Shown: positions 33,001 to 42,568, numbered from the stretch's first letter. The stretch is 64,000 bases of DNA from Leuconostoc miyukkimchii (GCF_019656055.1 NZ_BPKY01000005.1:62001-126000), one strand, 5' to 3'. Program-made: numbers and translations. Notes: a model not told the origin generated them from the sequence alone.

Positions 33001-33708
33001 ATGAGTAAAATTTTGGTTGTGGATGATGAGAAGCCAATCTCAGATATCATTAAATTTAATTTAGCTAAAGAAGGCTATGAAGTAATTACAGCAGCAGACG
33101 GTCAGGAAGCATTGACAATGTTCAATGAGGAAAATCCTGATCTTGTTTTGCTTGATCAAATGTTACCAGAAATTGATGGTGTTGAAGTGTTACGTCAAAT
33201 TCGTTCCAAGTCAGAAGTGCCAGTTATTATGGTTACTGCCAAAGATTCTGAAATTGATAAGGTATTAGGATTAGAGATGGGCGCTGACGATTATGTGACA
33301 AAACCGTTTTCGAATCGAGAACTGGTTGCACGTGTTAAGGCCAATCTTCGTAGTCGTAAAGCTGTTGCGCAGCATAGTGATGATAATGTTGTGAATACGG
33401 AAGATATTGAGCTGGGTGATTTAACAATACACCCACAAGCTTATATGGTTTCAAAGGCTGGTCAAGATATAGAATTGACGCACCGTGAATTTGAACTATT
33501 ATATTACTTAGCGCAGCATATCAGTCAAGTTATGACACGTGAACACTTACTTCAACAAGTATGGGGTTATGATTACTTTGGTGACGTACGTACGGTTGAT
33601 GTTACAGTTCGTCGATTGCGTGAAAAAATAGAAGATAATCCAAGTCATCCTAATTGGTTGGCAACACGACGTGGCGTGGGCTATTATTTACGTCCAGATG
33701 AAGACTAA
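33001..33708 (+). CDS. walR: Cell-wall response regulator WalR (OmpR family)
   Basis: The essential regulator of peptidoglycan hydrolases and cell-wall homeostasis, paired with WalK. The 235-aa protein has the receiver domain (residues 1-120) with acidic residues VVDDEKP, the phospho-acceptor Asp in [11 protein letters not shown] (~53), Thr in MVTAKD and Lys in VTKPFS. The winged-helix output domain (~135-232) includes [25 protein letters not shown] 33001 is preferred: GAGGAG lies 7 bases upstream. It leads walR-walK-walH-walI-htrA, the standard operon. Confidence 0.96.
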   Translation: MSKILVVDDEKPISDIIKFNLAKEGYEVITAADGQEALTMFNEENPDLVLLDQMLPEIDGVEVLRQIRSKSEVPVIMVTAKDSEIDKVLGLEMGADDYVTKPFSNRELVARVKANLRSRKAVAQHSDDNVVNTEDIELGDLTIHPQAYMVSKAGQDIELTHREFELLYYLAQHISQVMTREHLLQQVWGYDYFGDVRTVDVTVRRLREKIEDNPSHPNWLATRRGVGYYLRPDED

Positions 33709-33796
33709 ATAACTATTGGTATAGTAGTCAGGCAAATTAGCTCATTATATTTTGTTAGATAGCGCAATCAGGATGTTTCTTCTGCTGAGACTTCAA

Positions 33797-33826
33797 GGGG
33801 ACAGACGCTTTGCGTCAGCAATTATG
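33797..33826 (+). promoter_or_regulatory. Ribosome site of walK separated from ATG by a hairpin
   Basis: AAGGGG (33795-33800) is 23 bases from the ATG at 33824, but GACGC (33804-33808) pairs with GCGTC (33812-33816) across a TTT loop. Folding would leave about 10 bases between ribosome site and start. Confidence 0.5.
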
Positions 33827-35695
33827 AATATTAAGACTAACTTTTTTAAATCAATACGTTTTCGTATCACACTTGTTTTTGTGTTGTTAATGATTATCGC
33901 ACTCGAGCTTTTGGGTGCGTTTTTTGTACGACAAATAGAACAGCAAAATTTAGCAACATTTCAACAACAAATAACATTACCAAAATATGTGACTGATCAA
34001 ATCAACACGGCGCTTAGAAATCAAGATGTTAATGCAGGAAATCATGCCATTCAAGATGTATTAACTGGTTTAAACAATACAACTCTCCAAGAAGCGCAGG
34101 TAATTGATAAGACAGGTACTATTCGTGGTACGTTATCAATCTCTGGGCAACAAACAATTGGACAAAAAACAACGGATCTTAATGCTCAAAGAGCCATTGC
34201 TGGTGAACAATCTTTTTTGAAATCGCGCACTATTAGTGAAAATGGTGAACGAAAAGAGTTGATGACAACAACCCTTGGTACAACAACTGGACGAGTGCGT
34301 GACGTAACCGGTGTGATTGTTGTTAAGGCAAGCTTACTACCGGTTTATCGAAATGTTAATAGCGTGATGAAGCTGTTCATTATTGCAGGATTAATAGCAC
34401 TGGTGGTTAGTATTACTTTAGCATTGTTCTTAGCTCGAACACTAACTCGTCCGATTGCTCAAATTGATGAGCAAACTACCAAAATTGCTAGTGGTGATTA
34501 TTCTATGGTGAATCATATCTATGGTTCTGATGAATTAGGGCATTTAGCGCAGTCTGTCAACGAATTATCAACACGAGTTGAAGAATCAACAGAAACTGTG
34601 AACGCAGAGCGTAATCGGTTAGATTCAGTTTTGACACACATGGCCGATGGCGTTTTAGCAGCTAATCGTCGTGGCGAAATAACAATTATTAATCAAGCAG
34701 CTGCTGATTTTGTCGGTATTGAGCGTGAATCTGCACTAGGAAAAAACGTCATAGATCTCTTAGGACTTCAAGGAAAGAAAACATTACGTGACATACTAGA
34801 GAATCTCGATGATTTTCGAATCGATTTGTCAGATGATAGCAAAGATATCTTGATTCAGGCTTATGTGTCCCTAATCAAACGTCAATCAGGATTTATTTCA
34901 GGTTTAGTGGTTGTTTTGCATAATATTACCGAACAACAACGTATTGACTCAGAACGTCGAATGTTTGTCTCGAATGTGTCTCATGAGTTAAGAACACCTT
35001 TAACATCAGTTCGTTCATATGTTGATGCACTGGCCGAAGGGGCGATTAGTGATCCAGAAATGGCTCAAAACTTTTTGGGTGTTGTTCAAGATGAGACACA
35101 ACGTATGATTCGTATGATTAATGATCTTCTGGCGTTGTCCCGATTGGATCAAGGGACAATGGATGTTCGGCTTGAAGTCGTTAATTTAAATAGCCTCTTT
35201 AACTTTGTTTTAAATCGTTTTGATATGATTATTGAAAATGACGCTAAGAATGCGGACACGCCCAATAAAAATTATAATATTCAAAGAGAATTCACAAATG
35301 AAGATGTTTGGGTGGAAGTGGATCCCGACAAATTCACACAGGTTCTTGATAATATTATGAATAATGCCGTAAAGTATTCTCCTGATGGTGGGACAATCAC
35401 AGCACGTTTAATTAAAACTAAAACACGTGCTATTTTAAGTATTTCCGATCAAGGTTTAGGTATTCCGCGTAAAGACCTAGATAATATATTTAACCGTTTT
35501 TTCCGTGTTGATAAGTCGCGTTCTCGTGCGCAGGGTGGCACGGGGCTTGGTTTAGCGATTTCAAAAGAAGTAGTAGAAAGATTTAATGGCCGGATTTGGG
35601 TTGATTCTGTAGAAAATAGGGGCTCAACTTTTTATATTTCACTTGCTTACGTCGATGATGCAGTCATTGAGGAGGATGATTGGGATGCGGAATAA
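33824..35695 (+). CDS. walK: Sensor histidine kinase WalK
   Basis: The membrane sensor that phosphorylates WalR. From ATG 33824 it is 623 aa: a membrane helix near residues 14-36, an extracellular loop to about 180, a second helix (~183-205) and HAMP (~205-260). A PAS domain (~265-370) follows, then the HisKA site VSHELRTPLTSVRSY near 386. The ATP-binding domain has NNAVKYSP, DQGLGIPRK and GTGLGLAI. The frame is open further upstream (TTG 33752, ATG 33773), but MNIKTNFFKSIRFRITLVFV matches WalK N-termini. The ribosome site lies beyond a small hairpin. Confidence 0.95.
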   Translation: MNIKTNFFKSIRFRITLVFVLLMIIALELLGAFFVRQIEQQNLATFQQQITLPKYVTDQINTALRNQDVNAGNHAIQDVLTGLNNTTLQEAQVIDKTGTIRGTLSISGQQTIGQKTTDLNAQRAIAGEQSFLKSRTISENGERKELMTTTLGTTTGRVRDVTGVIVVKASLLPVYRNVNSVMKLFIIAGLIALVVSITLALFLARTLTRPIAQIDEQTTKIASGDYSMVNHIYGSDELGHLAQSVNELSTRVEESTETVNAERNRLDSVLTHMADGVLAANRRGEITIINQAAADFVGIERESALGKNVIDLLGLQGKKTLRDILENLDDFRIDLSDDSKDILIQAYVSLIKRQSGFISGLVVVLHNITEQQRIDSERRMFVSNVSHELRTPLTSVRSYVDALAEGAISDPEMAQNFLGVVQDETQRMIRMINDLLALSRLDQGTMDVRLEVVNLNSLFNFVLNRFDMIIENDAKNADTPNKNYNIQREFTNEDVWVEVDPDKFTQVLDNIMNNAVKYSPDGGTITARLIKTKTRAILSISDQGLGIPRKDLDNIFNRFFRVDKSRSRAQGGTGLGLAISKEVVERFNGRIWVDSVENRGSTFYISLAYVDDAVIEEDDWDAE

Positions 35696-36983
35696 AAATA
35701 AATTTATACAAAGTTCAGTTTTAAGTGTCCTACTTTTTATTGCCGTTGCTATTTCTGTTGCCCTAACGTGTTTTATTTTTAGCTCTTTTGGAAAACGTGA
35801 AGCACCAGATCAAGCGACTGCACAGCAACCAGAGCAGCAATTATTTGAAGTTTTTCGTCCAACGCAATATGTTGTAACCAAGGCTAGTGGTAAACAACAG
35901 TTAGTTACAAATACTACTGATGAAAAGATTAAAAAAATAGGTAACGCACTAACCAATTCTCAAATAACGGATTCAAAAACCAAACAAGCTACTTTATCAG
36001 AAATAAAAAAAGTATTATCACTTAAAAAATCACAAATTTTTCGTTATCCAGATGTGATACCAATGTCTTTTTTTAATACACGCTACAGTCAAAACGTTGC
36101 AACAAATAAAAATAGTAATTTTGATTATTTTGTGTTGCCCCTTGATCACTCGAATAAGGGATATTTTGTTAATACCAAAACAAATTATATAACAACTGTG
36201 TCAATTAAAAAGCTTGATACAAATAGTGTTTGGCAACAGGTTAATAAATTACCAAAAAATTTAACGATTGACTTCAAATCTTATAATGGCCGAGTGATGT
36301 TAAATTATCCTAAAAAGTTAGCATTACCAGTCTATTCTTATCTAGTTAATCATCGCGATCCAAAAACATATGTTTCAGCATTATTGGGCACAATTAATCA
36401 ACTAACGATTACAGAAGAAAATAATAAGACGATATATACAAATAAAATTAATAATCAAAAAATAATCTATGATCCCAATTGGGAAACGGTCACGTTTGAA
36501 GAAAATAATCCTAAAAATAAGTTGCCTAAAAGTTACTCTGACCGCTTAAATACAAGTATCTCACAAATTAATTTAGTACAATCTGATCTAACTGATACAC
36601 GTTTTTATGAAAGTCAAGAGGATGGAAAAAAAATAACCTTCCGAACTTATGTTGAAGGATTTCCAGTTTACTTCCAGTCTGAAAGTGGTGCTATCCACAT
36701 GACAATGGATAAACGGGGTAACTTAACAAGCACGTATTCCCTTAATGAAATCGGTGTCCCTGTACCAAATAGGCAAGCAAAGGTAGTTTTGCCTTCAACA
36801 GCAGAAGTTATGAAACAGCTTACAGAGGCTGGTGTGAAGCCTACAGAATATAATTTCATTACACCTGGATATGAATGGTTGATTAATCAAGACAGTCAAG
36901 CGGCAGTTAATATGCAACCCACTTGGATGATTGAAACGCACACGGGTTGGCAAAGCGTTTCGTCATTTTTAAAAGCACGGTAA
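35685..36983 (+). CDS. walH: WalRK regulatory protein WalH (YycH)
   Basis: A membrane-anchored partner that modulates WalK activity. The 432-aa protein has one N-terminal membrane helix (residues ~10-30) and a large extracytoplasmic region containing two YycH-like repeats. The C-terminal part includes FITPGYEWLINQDSQA and PTWMIETHTGWQS. ATG 35685 is preferred (GGAGG 9 bases upstream); it overlaps the end of walK by 11 bases, so the two are coupled. The extracellular region is rich in Lys, Asn and Thr, and sequence conservation is usually low in this family. Confidence 0.88.
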   Translation: MRNKNKFIQSSVLSVLLFIAVAISVALTCFIFSSFGKREAPDQATAQQPEQQLFEVFRPTQYVVTKASGKQQLVTNTTDEKIKKIGNALTNSQITDSKTKQATLSEIKKVLSLKKSQIFRYPDVIPMSFFNTRYSQNVATNKNSNFDYFVLPLDHSNKGYFVNTKTNYITTVSIKKLDTNSVWQQVNKLPKNLTIDFKSYNGRVMLNYPKKLALPVYSYLVNHRDPKTYVSALLGTINQLTITEENNKTIYTNKINNQKIIYDPNWETVTFEENNPKNKLPKSYSDRLNTSISQINLVQSDLTDTRFYESQEDGKKITFRTYVEGFPVYFQSESGAIHMTMDKRGNLTSTYSLNEIGVPVPNRQAKVVLPSTAEVMKQLTEAGVKPTEYNFITPGYEWLINQDSQAAVNMQPTWMIETHTGWQSVSSFLKAR

Positions 36984-37011
36984 ATGTCTGAATAAATGAT
37001 AGGAGAAAAGT

Positions 37012-37788
37012 ATGCAATTTAGACGAATTAAAGTGTTGATGTTAATTTTGTTCTTTTTGTTAGATATTTTTCTACTTAATTGGTGGCGCTCGGGACAGGT
37101 ACCTAGTGCGCAAGTAACAGATGCTAATATGGACATCATTACGGAAATGAAAAAACAAAAAATTCAATTGCCGAAGTTTAGTACTGCTGTTAAATATAGC
37201 CGATATATTGCTGCACAACGTGGTGATAGGCATACGATGTATTTACCTGCAGGAATAGACATCGTTAATGGGACAAGCATAAATACTGTGATTGCAAGGT
37301 TTAAGACATCAGATATATTAAAAGATGGGACGAATACAGGTTCAAAAATTAACAACCCGACTGCTATTGCTTATAGTGCCGGATATCATTATAATCCAAT
37401 ACTAACAGCTGACAAGCGAAACTCAGATAGAGTCTATTCGCAGCGTATCGAAGGATTACCAGTAATTTCTGATAATGGCATCATAAATTTTCGATATAAT
37501 AGTGATAAAATACCTACTGGGTTTACTCAAACACAGCTTGTCAATGTGGAAAAGCTTCGTGAGGCTCGTGCAACAATAACCGAAGAGGATGCGATTATTG
37601 CATTATATCGTTACAATGAAATTGGTAGTGGAGACGAGCTATCAAAAGGTTATTTATCATATGATAGAAGTTTGACAGTTAATGGCTATGACATTTATTT
37701 GCCTGTTTGGGCATTTGAGGCATATAGTGGTAAAGAAAAGTATGTTTTAAAAATTAATGCTTTTACAGGTGATAACTTATCGGAATGA
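37012..37788 (+). CDS. walI: WalRK regulatory protein WalI (YycI)
   Basis: Acts with WalH to tune WalK. The 258-aa protein has an N-terminal membrane helix (LMLILFFLLDIFLLNWW, residues ~9-26) and an extracytoplasmic domain with the YycI pattern: GLPVISDNG, a Tyr-rich middle and VNGYDIYLPVWAFEAY near the C-terminus. AGGAGA lies 7 bases before the ATG. In many relatives walJ (yycJ, a metallo-hydrolase) follows; here htrA comes directly, so walJ is missing from this operon. Confidence 0.88.
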   Translation: MQFRRIKVLMLILFFLLDIFLLNWWRSGQVPSAQVTDANMDIITEMKKQKIQLPKFSTAVKYSRYIAAQRGDRHTMYLPAGIDIVNGTSINTVIARFKTSDILKDGTNTGSKINNPTAIAYSAGYHYNPILTADKRNSDRVYSQRIEGLPVISDNGIINFRYNSDKIPTGFTQTQLVNVEKLREARATITEEDAIIALYRYNEIGSGDELSKGYLSYDRSLTVNGYDIYLPVWAFEAYSGKEKYVLKINAFTGDNLSE

Positions 37789-37851
37789 TTTAATGTAATA
37801 TTAATTTTTGGCGTATAAAATTGAAAGTAATCTAACTAACAGGTGACTAAT

Positions 37852-38991
37852 ATGGCACAACAATCATTAACAAAAATTATTTTAACGGGCGCAATCGCTG
37901 GTGTATTAGGTGGTGGTGTCGTTTTGTATGGAGAACATAGCATTGAGAACATACAAACAACAAAACAAAAAGTTAGTACAAAAGCTGACAAAACAACAGC
38001 AATTCCAGAAAATGCTACAGCTACAACAGCATATGGTAAAATTTCTGATGCCGTTGTATCTGTTTTGAATTTTTCAAAATCTGGTGCAAATAGTTTTCAA
38101 GAATCCTCCGAAGGATCCGGCGTCATTTATAAAAAAGCTGGAGATGCTGCCTATGTAGTCACTAATAATCATGTAATTAATGGTGCTGATCAAATACAAG
38201 TCATGCTTCATGACGGCAAGAAGGTTGTGGCAACGCTGGTTGGTAAAGACGCCATGACAGATTTAGCGGTGCTAAAAATCGATCCTAAGAATGTAACAAC
38301 AACAGCAGAATTTGGTGATTCAAATAAAATACAAGTTGGCCAAAAGGTACTAGCTATAGGATCACCGCTTGGCTCAGAGTACGCCTCTTCGGTAACACAA
38401 GGTATTATATCGGCCAAAAAGAGATTAGTTGAATCAACGCCTGAAAATGGACAAAATTATGGTGGTTCAACTGTTATTCAAACTGATGCTGCAATTAACC
38501 CTGGTAATTCGGGTGGTCCATTGGTGAACTTTCAAGGGCAAGTTGTCGGTATTAATTCAATGAAGCTTTCATCGTCATCATCTGGAACAAGTGTTGAGGG
38601 GATGGGATTCGCCATTCCTTCAGATCAAGTTGTCGATATCGTTAACAAGCTCGTTAAAGATGGGAAAGTAACCAGACCAGCAATTGGGATAGGCCTTGTG
38701 GAACTTTCTGAGGTCACTGTAGATGATCAAAAGAAGTTATTGAAAACACCTGAATTTCTTACTGGTGGTGTCGTTGTAATGAGTACAACACCAAATGGTC
38801 CAGCAAATAAAGCCGGTTTGAAGAAGTATGATGTCATTACTGCAATTGACGGTAAGACTGTCAATGGTCAGGCAGATTTGCGTGAAGAACTTTATAAACA
38901 TAATTTGAATGATACAGTCACTATTACCTACTATCACCAAGAAAGTAAGAAAACTGTTAAGGTTAAATTAACACAAAAATTAGAAAACTAA
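37852..38991 (+). CDS. htrA: Trypsin-like serine protease HtrA with PDZ domain
   Basis: A surface protease/chaperone that degrades misfolded exported proteins. The 379-aa protein has an N-terminal membrane anchor (residues ~8-25) and a protease domain with the catalytic triad in VVTNNHVING (His), MTDLAVLKID (Asp) and NPGNSGGPLV (Ser, ~222). A C-terminal PDZ domain (~285-375) includes GPANKAGLKKYDVITAIDG. ATG 37852 is chosen (AGGTG 6 bases upstream). It ends the WalRK operon at a terminator overlapping its stop codon. Confidence 0.95.
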   Translation: MAQQSLTKIILTGAIAGVLGGGVVLYGEHSIENIQTTKQKVSTKADKTTAIPENATATTAYGKISDAVVSVLNFSKSGANSFQESSEGSGVIYKKAGDAAYVVTNNHVINGADQIQVMLHDGKKVVATLVGKDAMTDLAVLKIDPKNVTTTAEFGDSNKIQVGQKVLAIGSPLGSEYASSVTQGIISAKKRLVESTPENGQNYGGSTVIQTDAAINPGNSGGPLVNFQGQVVGINSMKLSSSSSGTSVEGMGFAIPSDQVVDIVNKLVKDGKVTRPAIGIGLVELSEVTVDDQKKLLKTPEFLTGGVVVMSTTPNGPANKAGLKKYDVITAIDGKTVNGQADLREELYKHNLNDTVTITYYHQESKKTVKVKLTQKLEN

Positions 38992-39021
38992 CGTGGACAG
39001 TTAAGTACATGTTAGTTTTTT
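38984..39021 (+). terminator. Terminator of the walRK-htrA operon
   Basis: AAAACTAAC (38984-38992) pairs with GTTAGTTTT (39011-39019) and continues into T. The left arm covers the htrA stop. Confidence 0.7.
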
Positions 39022-39119
39022 CTTTACTTTATCTTGACAAATATAACAAGATAAGCATTTTTTGAAATGTTGAAAACTTGTAGAACATTGTTGATAATTT
39101 ATTATAATAACCAATAAGA

Positions 39120-39613
39120 TGTGGATAAAAACTATTTATTTGTGGAAAAGTCGATTAAAAAGATAAAAAAAACTTAAGACTTGCTATTTGATAGTAAAAT
39201 ACATTAAAAAATGCAGTATAGTAGTATCTAGATGCTTATTATACGTGTTTTAACGAAAATTTAACGAATAAATATCTTTATTTTAAAATATTGAGGCTAA
39301 ATGTTAACTTTAATGATTGAAGTGATTTTTATTATTAAGGGAACAGGTGTGCTTATCCACAATTGTGGATAAATATGTTGAAAAATGTGGATAACTCAGA
39401 AAATTGTACGCAACATTTGATAATATAAGTCTATATAGCATTTTAAAAGTTATCCACATTTTGCCGTTATTTATAAAAAAATTGTGGATAAAAAAATATG
39501 CGAACACTTAATATGTTGATGTGATAGGTTTTTGAAACTTTTAAAAGTTGGTTGTTCGTGTGGATAATTGTGGATAACTTTAACAATACAAATGTTTGCC
39601 AAACTGTGTATAA
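39120..39613. other. DnaA-box cluster, origin-like region
   Basis: Eight perfect 9-mers of the DnaA box occur in a gene-free 650-bp region. TGTGGATAA lies at 39120, 39364, 39386, 39483, 39559 and 39569, and TTATCCACA at 39353 and 39450. One-mismatch boxes lie at 39141 and 39605. An AT-rich stretch without boxes lies at 39150-39350. This density is that of a chromosomal origin or a DnaA-titration site. No dnaA or dnaN gene is adjacent: htrA ends before it and rlmH starts after it. Confidence 0.85.
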
Positions 39614-39643
39614 TATTAAGAAAGTTTAAAATTAGGGAATGTA

Positions 39644-40123
39644 ATGAATATTAAATTAATCACAGTTGGTAAATTGAAAGAAAATTATCTTAAAGATGGC
39701 ATTTTGGAATATACAAAGCGCATCTCGCGTTTTGCTAAAGTACAAATTATAGAACTCAATGATGAAAAGACCCCTGAAAAATTTAGCCTATCACAAAATC
39801 AGCAAATTATGGCTAAAGAAGGGCAACGAATTCAAGGAAAAATTGAACCACGTGATTTTGTCATTGTTTTAGCAATTGAGGGAAAACAACTATCATCTGA
39901 GGATTTTTCTAAAAAAGTAGCCGATATCATGGTATCTGGTTATTCAGACATTACTTTTGTTATTGGTGGATCTTTAGGATTGGATCCGGCTGTTAAACAA
40001 CGTGCCAACATGAAAATGAGTTTTGGCCTATTAACATTACCGCATCAATTGATGAGATTAGTATTAGTTGAACAAATTTATCGCGCTTTTATGATTCAAC
40101 AAGGCTCGCCGTATCACAAATAA
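39644..40123 (+). CDS. rlmH: 23S rRNA (pseudouridine1915-N3)-methyltransferase RlmH
   Basis: Methylates pseudouridine 1915 in helix 69 of assembled 70S ribosomes. The 159-aa SPOUT-fold protein has the full family length. The N-terminus is [18 protein letters not shown]; the SAM-binding trefoil knot contains [17 protein letters not shown] near residue 105; the C-terminus is [18 protein letters not shown] then GSPYHK. AGGGA lies 5-6 bases before the ATG. It is the first gene after the DnaA-box cluster; rlmH near the origin is common in Firmicutes. Confidence 0.95.
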   Translation: MNIKLITVGKLKENYLKDGILEYTKRISRFAKVQIIELNDEKTPEKFSLSQNQQIMAKEGQRIQGKIEPRDFVIVLAIEGKQLSSEDFSKKVADIMVSGYSDITFVIGGSLGLDPAVKQRANMKMSFGLLTLPHQLMRLVLVEQIYRAFMIQQGSPYHK

Positions 40124-40152
40124 ATTTTTAAGTCACTTTTTTACCTAATCGA

Positions 40153-40181
40153 TTGTTTAATAATCAAATTGTTCCTATAAT
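40153..40181 (+). promoter_or_regulatory. Promoter of the pyridoxine/HMP kinase gene
   Basis: TTGTTT (40153-40158) and TATAAT (40176-40181) are separated by 17 bases; the start point is about 18 bases before the ATG. Confidence 0.65.
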
Positions 40182-40205
40182 AATTTTTAAAAAGAGGGTG
40201 TTGTT

Positions 40206-41012
40206 ATGAATGAATTTCCACAGATTTTAACAATTGCTGGGTCAGACTCAGATGGTTCTGCAGGAATGCAGGCTGATTTACATACTTTTTTTATTAGAAA
40301 AGTTTATGGCATGAGTGTGTTGGTCGCTGCTGTGGCCGGCAACTCATACGGTATTCATGCTGCGGAAACATTACCATTAGCTTTTATCGAAAAGCAATTT
40401 GAGGTGTTAGCTGATGATTTTAAAATACGTGCCAGTAAAACAGGTATGTTGTCGGATGCGGATCTCATTGACACAGTGGTGGCAGCTTATCAAAAATATG
40501 ATTTTGGTCCGCTGGTAGTTGACCCAGTAATCACCACCAAACATGGTGCGCAGCTTTTAGCCGACAGTGCATTTCAAGCATTGAAAACTAAGTTACTGCC
40601 GTTAGCTGAAGTTGCAACACCCAATTTTTTTGAAGCGCAACTGCTAACAGGGCGTACAATTGATTCAGAGGATGAACAACGTAGAGCGGCATATGATATA
40701 AAAAAATTAGGTGTTAAAAATGTTGTTGTAAAAGGTTGGCATAATCAAACAGACCAAGACGAAGTTGCTGACTATGTACTACTAGCTGATGGGCGTGATT
40801 TTTGGCTGCGTCATCAATTCTTCAACACAACCCATATCAATGGTACAGGGGACACATTGAGTGCAGCAATTGCTGCAGAACTTGGTAAAGGAAAAGAAGT
40901 TGCAGAGGCTATTGAGATTGGACATGATGTCACGATGACAGCTATTGAGCATGAGATTGCGGTTGGTCATCAATTTGGTCCTATCAATCATTGGGCATCA
41001 GAAAATATTTAA
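40206..41012 (+). CDS. Pyridoxine / hydroxymethylpyrimidine kinase (PdxK/ThiD family)
   Basis: A ribokinase-fold enzyme that phosphorylates vitamin B6 precursors and/or hydroxymethylpyrimidine in thiamine salvage. The 268-aa protein begins ILTIAGSDSDGSAGMQADLHTF, with the substrate Gly/Ser-rich site. It has SKTGMLSD near residue 77, VVDPVITTKHG near 100 and the ATP/anion-hole motif HINGTGDTLSAAIAAEL near 211 with the catalytic Asp. Bacillus-type PdxK and ThiD cannot be separated by eye, so the substrate is open. GAGGGTG precedes the ATG. It is monocistronic and faces a bidirectional terminator. Confidence 0.88.
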   Translation: MNEFPQILTIAGSDSDGSAGMQADLHTFFIRKVYGMSVLVAAVAGNSYGIHAAETLPLAFIEKQFEVLADDFKIRASKTGMLSDADLIDTVVAAYQKYDFGPLVVDPVITTKHGAQLLADSAFQALKTKLLPLAEVATPNFFEAQLLTGRTIDSEDEQRRAAYDIKKLGVKNVVVKGWHNQTDQDEVADYVLLADGRDFWLRHQFFNTTHINGTGDTLSAAIAAELGKGKEVAEAIEIGHDVTMTAIEHEIAVGHQFGPINHWASENI

Positions 41013-41022
41013 TTCAGTCTAT

Positions 41023-41060
41023 AAAAAAGTGATCATGTATTAATACATGATCATTTTTTT
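41023..41060. terminator. Bidirectional terminator, 24-bp perfect palindrome
   Basis: Bases 41030-41053 form a perfect palindrome with six A before it and seven T after it. It serves the kinase gene and the convergent MFS gene, whose stop lies in the T run. Confidence 0.92.
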
Positions 41061-42462
41061 AAATCAGGTCTTTTGGTGGCCTATTTCTAAATAAGAATGT
41101 TAGTGCTGCACCAAAAATCATAATGCCAGCTGCAGTTAGGAAAGTTATTTGAATAGCGTGTAATTGGACAAGTACATCTGAGCTGTTTGGGTGTGCGTTA
41201 TTATAGTTGAGCGCGGATCTTGTCATTACTGTGACCAAAGCTGCTGTACCAAAGGAAGCTGCTATCTGACGAACCGTGGTAAACATTGCTGAGCCATCAG
41301 GCATAAGCGATAATGGTAGCGCGTTAAATGCTTCTGTTTGAATGGGCATAAGCACCAAAACTAGACCGAACTGGCGAAGAAACTGCCCAACAACAGCAAA
41401 CCAAAGCGGTGTTGTGAGTGTTAATGATGCTAAGACAATTGAGCCTAAAGCAGTGATTAGAATGCCTATCAATGTCAGATATTTTACGCCGTACTGATCA
41501 TACAATCGACCACTCCAAGGTGAGATAAAGGCGGTAACGAGCGCGCCAGGAAATAATACCATTCCTGATACAAAGGGAGAAGCACCACGAACTGTTTGCA
41601 TATAAAGTGGTAACATCAAGGCACCACCATACATGGCAATCATCAAAACAATGTTAATAACCGTGGCAATCACAAATTCACGATATTTCAAAACATTCAT
41701 GTTAAGTAATGGTGTTTTTGTTGAAAATTGTCGCCAAACAAACAAACCAGTAACAATTAAACCAATCAATACAAACCCCCAGACTGTGAACTCAGACCAA
41801 GGTGTGGCACCGGCGTTTGAAAAGCCATACAATAACGAACCAAGACCAATACTGGAAAAAACGACTCCTATAAAATCAAATTTGAGTACTTTTGGTTCGC
41901 CGATATTTTGTAACAAAAAATAGGCTAGTATGAAATTTGCAACAATCAAAGGTGCAACAATGAAAAACAAGTAACGCCAAGAGAGGTTAGTGACAACTAA
42001 TCCAGATAAAGTTGGACCAATTGTGGGCGCAAAGTTCAAAGCTAAGCCAATCATTCCCATTGCGCCACCACGTTTGTCGGGTGGAAATAGGTTCATAACG
42101 ACCACGTTCATTAGTGGACCAAAAACACCAGCGCCCAAGGCTTGTATCATACGTCCGATAATTAAAACAGAAAAATTTGGCGCAAATCCGGCTACTAGTG
42201 TGCCAAAAGCAAATAGACCAGCAGCTGTAAGGTATAGCCTTCGAGTTGATAAGCGCTGGATTAAAAAGGCAGTCAGAGGGACCATGACGCCATTGACTAA
42301 CATGTAGCCGTTTGTAATCCACTGACCCAAGCCAGGGCTAATATGAAATTCGCTCATAATATTAGGTAAGGCAACATTCATCAGTGTTTGGTTTAAAAAT
42401 CCAAGAAATGCGCCAATTACAAGGATTACAAGGATTGATTTCTGTTTTTGTGATATATTCAA
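41059..42462 (-). CDS. DHA2-type (14-helix) drug/H+ antiporter, EmrB/QacA family
   Basis: A 467-aa multidrug-efflux-type MFS permease with about 14 membrane helices. The N-terminal VLVIGAFLGFLNQTLMNVALP and the segment QWITNGYMLVNGVMVPLTAFL are typical of LmrB/EmrB proteins. Motif C is seen as LNFAPTIGPTLSGLV near residue 140, and RRLYL follows helix 2. The best relatives in lactic acid bacteria export toxic compounds; the substrate here is unknown. AAAGG lies 18 bases before the ATG; a TTG two codons upstream would fit it better, so the start may be slightly earlier. Confidence 0.88.
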   Translation of the reverse strand: MNISQKQKSILVILVIGAFLGFLNQTLMNVALPNIMSEFHISPGLGQWITNGYMLVNGVMVPLTAFLIQRLSTRRLYLTAAGLFAFGTLVAGFAPNFSVLIIGRMIQALGAGVFGPLMNVVVMNLFPPDKRGGAMGMIGLALNFAPTIGPTLSGLVVTNLSWRYLFFIVAPLIVANFILAYFLLQNIGEPKVLKFDFIGVVFSSIGLGSLLYGFSNAGATPWSEFTVWGFVLIGLIVTGLFVWRQFSTKTPLLNMNVLKYREFVIATVINIVLMIAMYGGALMLPLYMQTVRGASPFVSGMVLFPGALVTAFISPWSGRLYDQYGVKYLTLIGILITALGSIVLASLTLTTPLWFAVVGQFLRQFGLVLVLMPIQTEAFNALPLSLMPDGSAMFTTVRQIAASFGTAALVTVMTRSALNYNNAHPNSSDVLVQLHAIQITFLTAAGIMIFGAALTFLFRNRPPKDLI

Positions 42463-42530
42463 GTGTAATTCAACCTTTCTTTAAAGTGATTATAACATTT
42501 GTTTAATGATAATATAATAAAAATGTAAAT

Positions 42531-42558
42531 AAAAAACCAGTAAAAATACTGGTTTTTT
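42531..42558 (-). terminator. Terminator of the small basic protein gene
   Basis: A 12-bp perfect stem (42531-42542 with 42547-42558) has an AAAA loop on the plus strand and runs of six A and six T. It lies 11 bases beyond the stop of the minus-strand small gene. Confidence 0.88.
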
Positions 42559-42568
42559 ATCGAGCTAA

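Noticed and set aside
39181-39240. DnaA-trio element around the repeated TAG triplets near 39220
   Set aside because: The triplets are not adjacent to any DnaA box, as required at bacterial unwinding elements.
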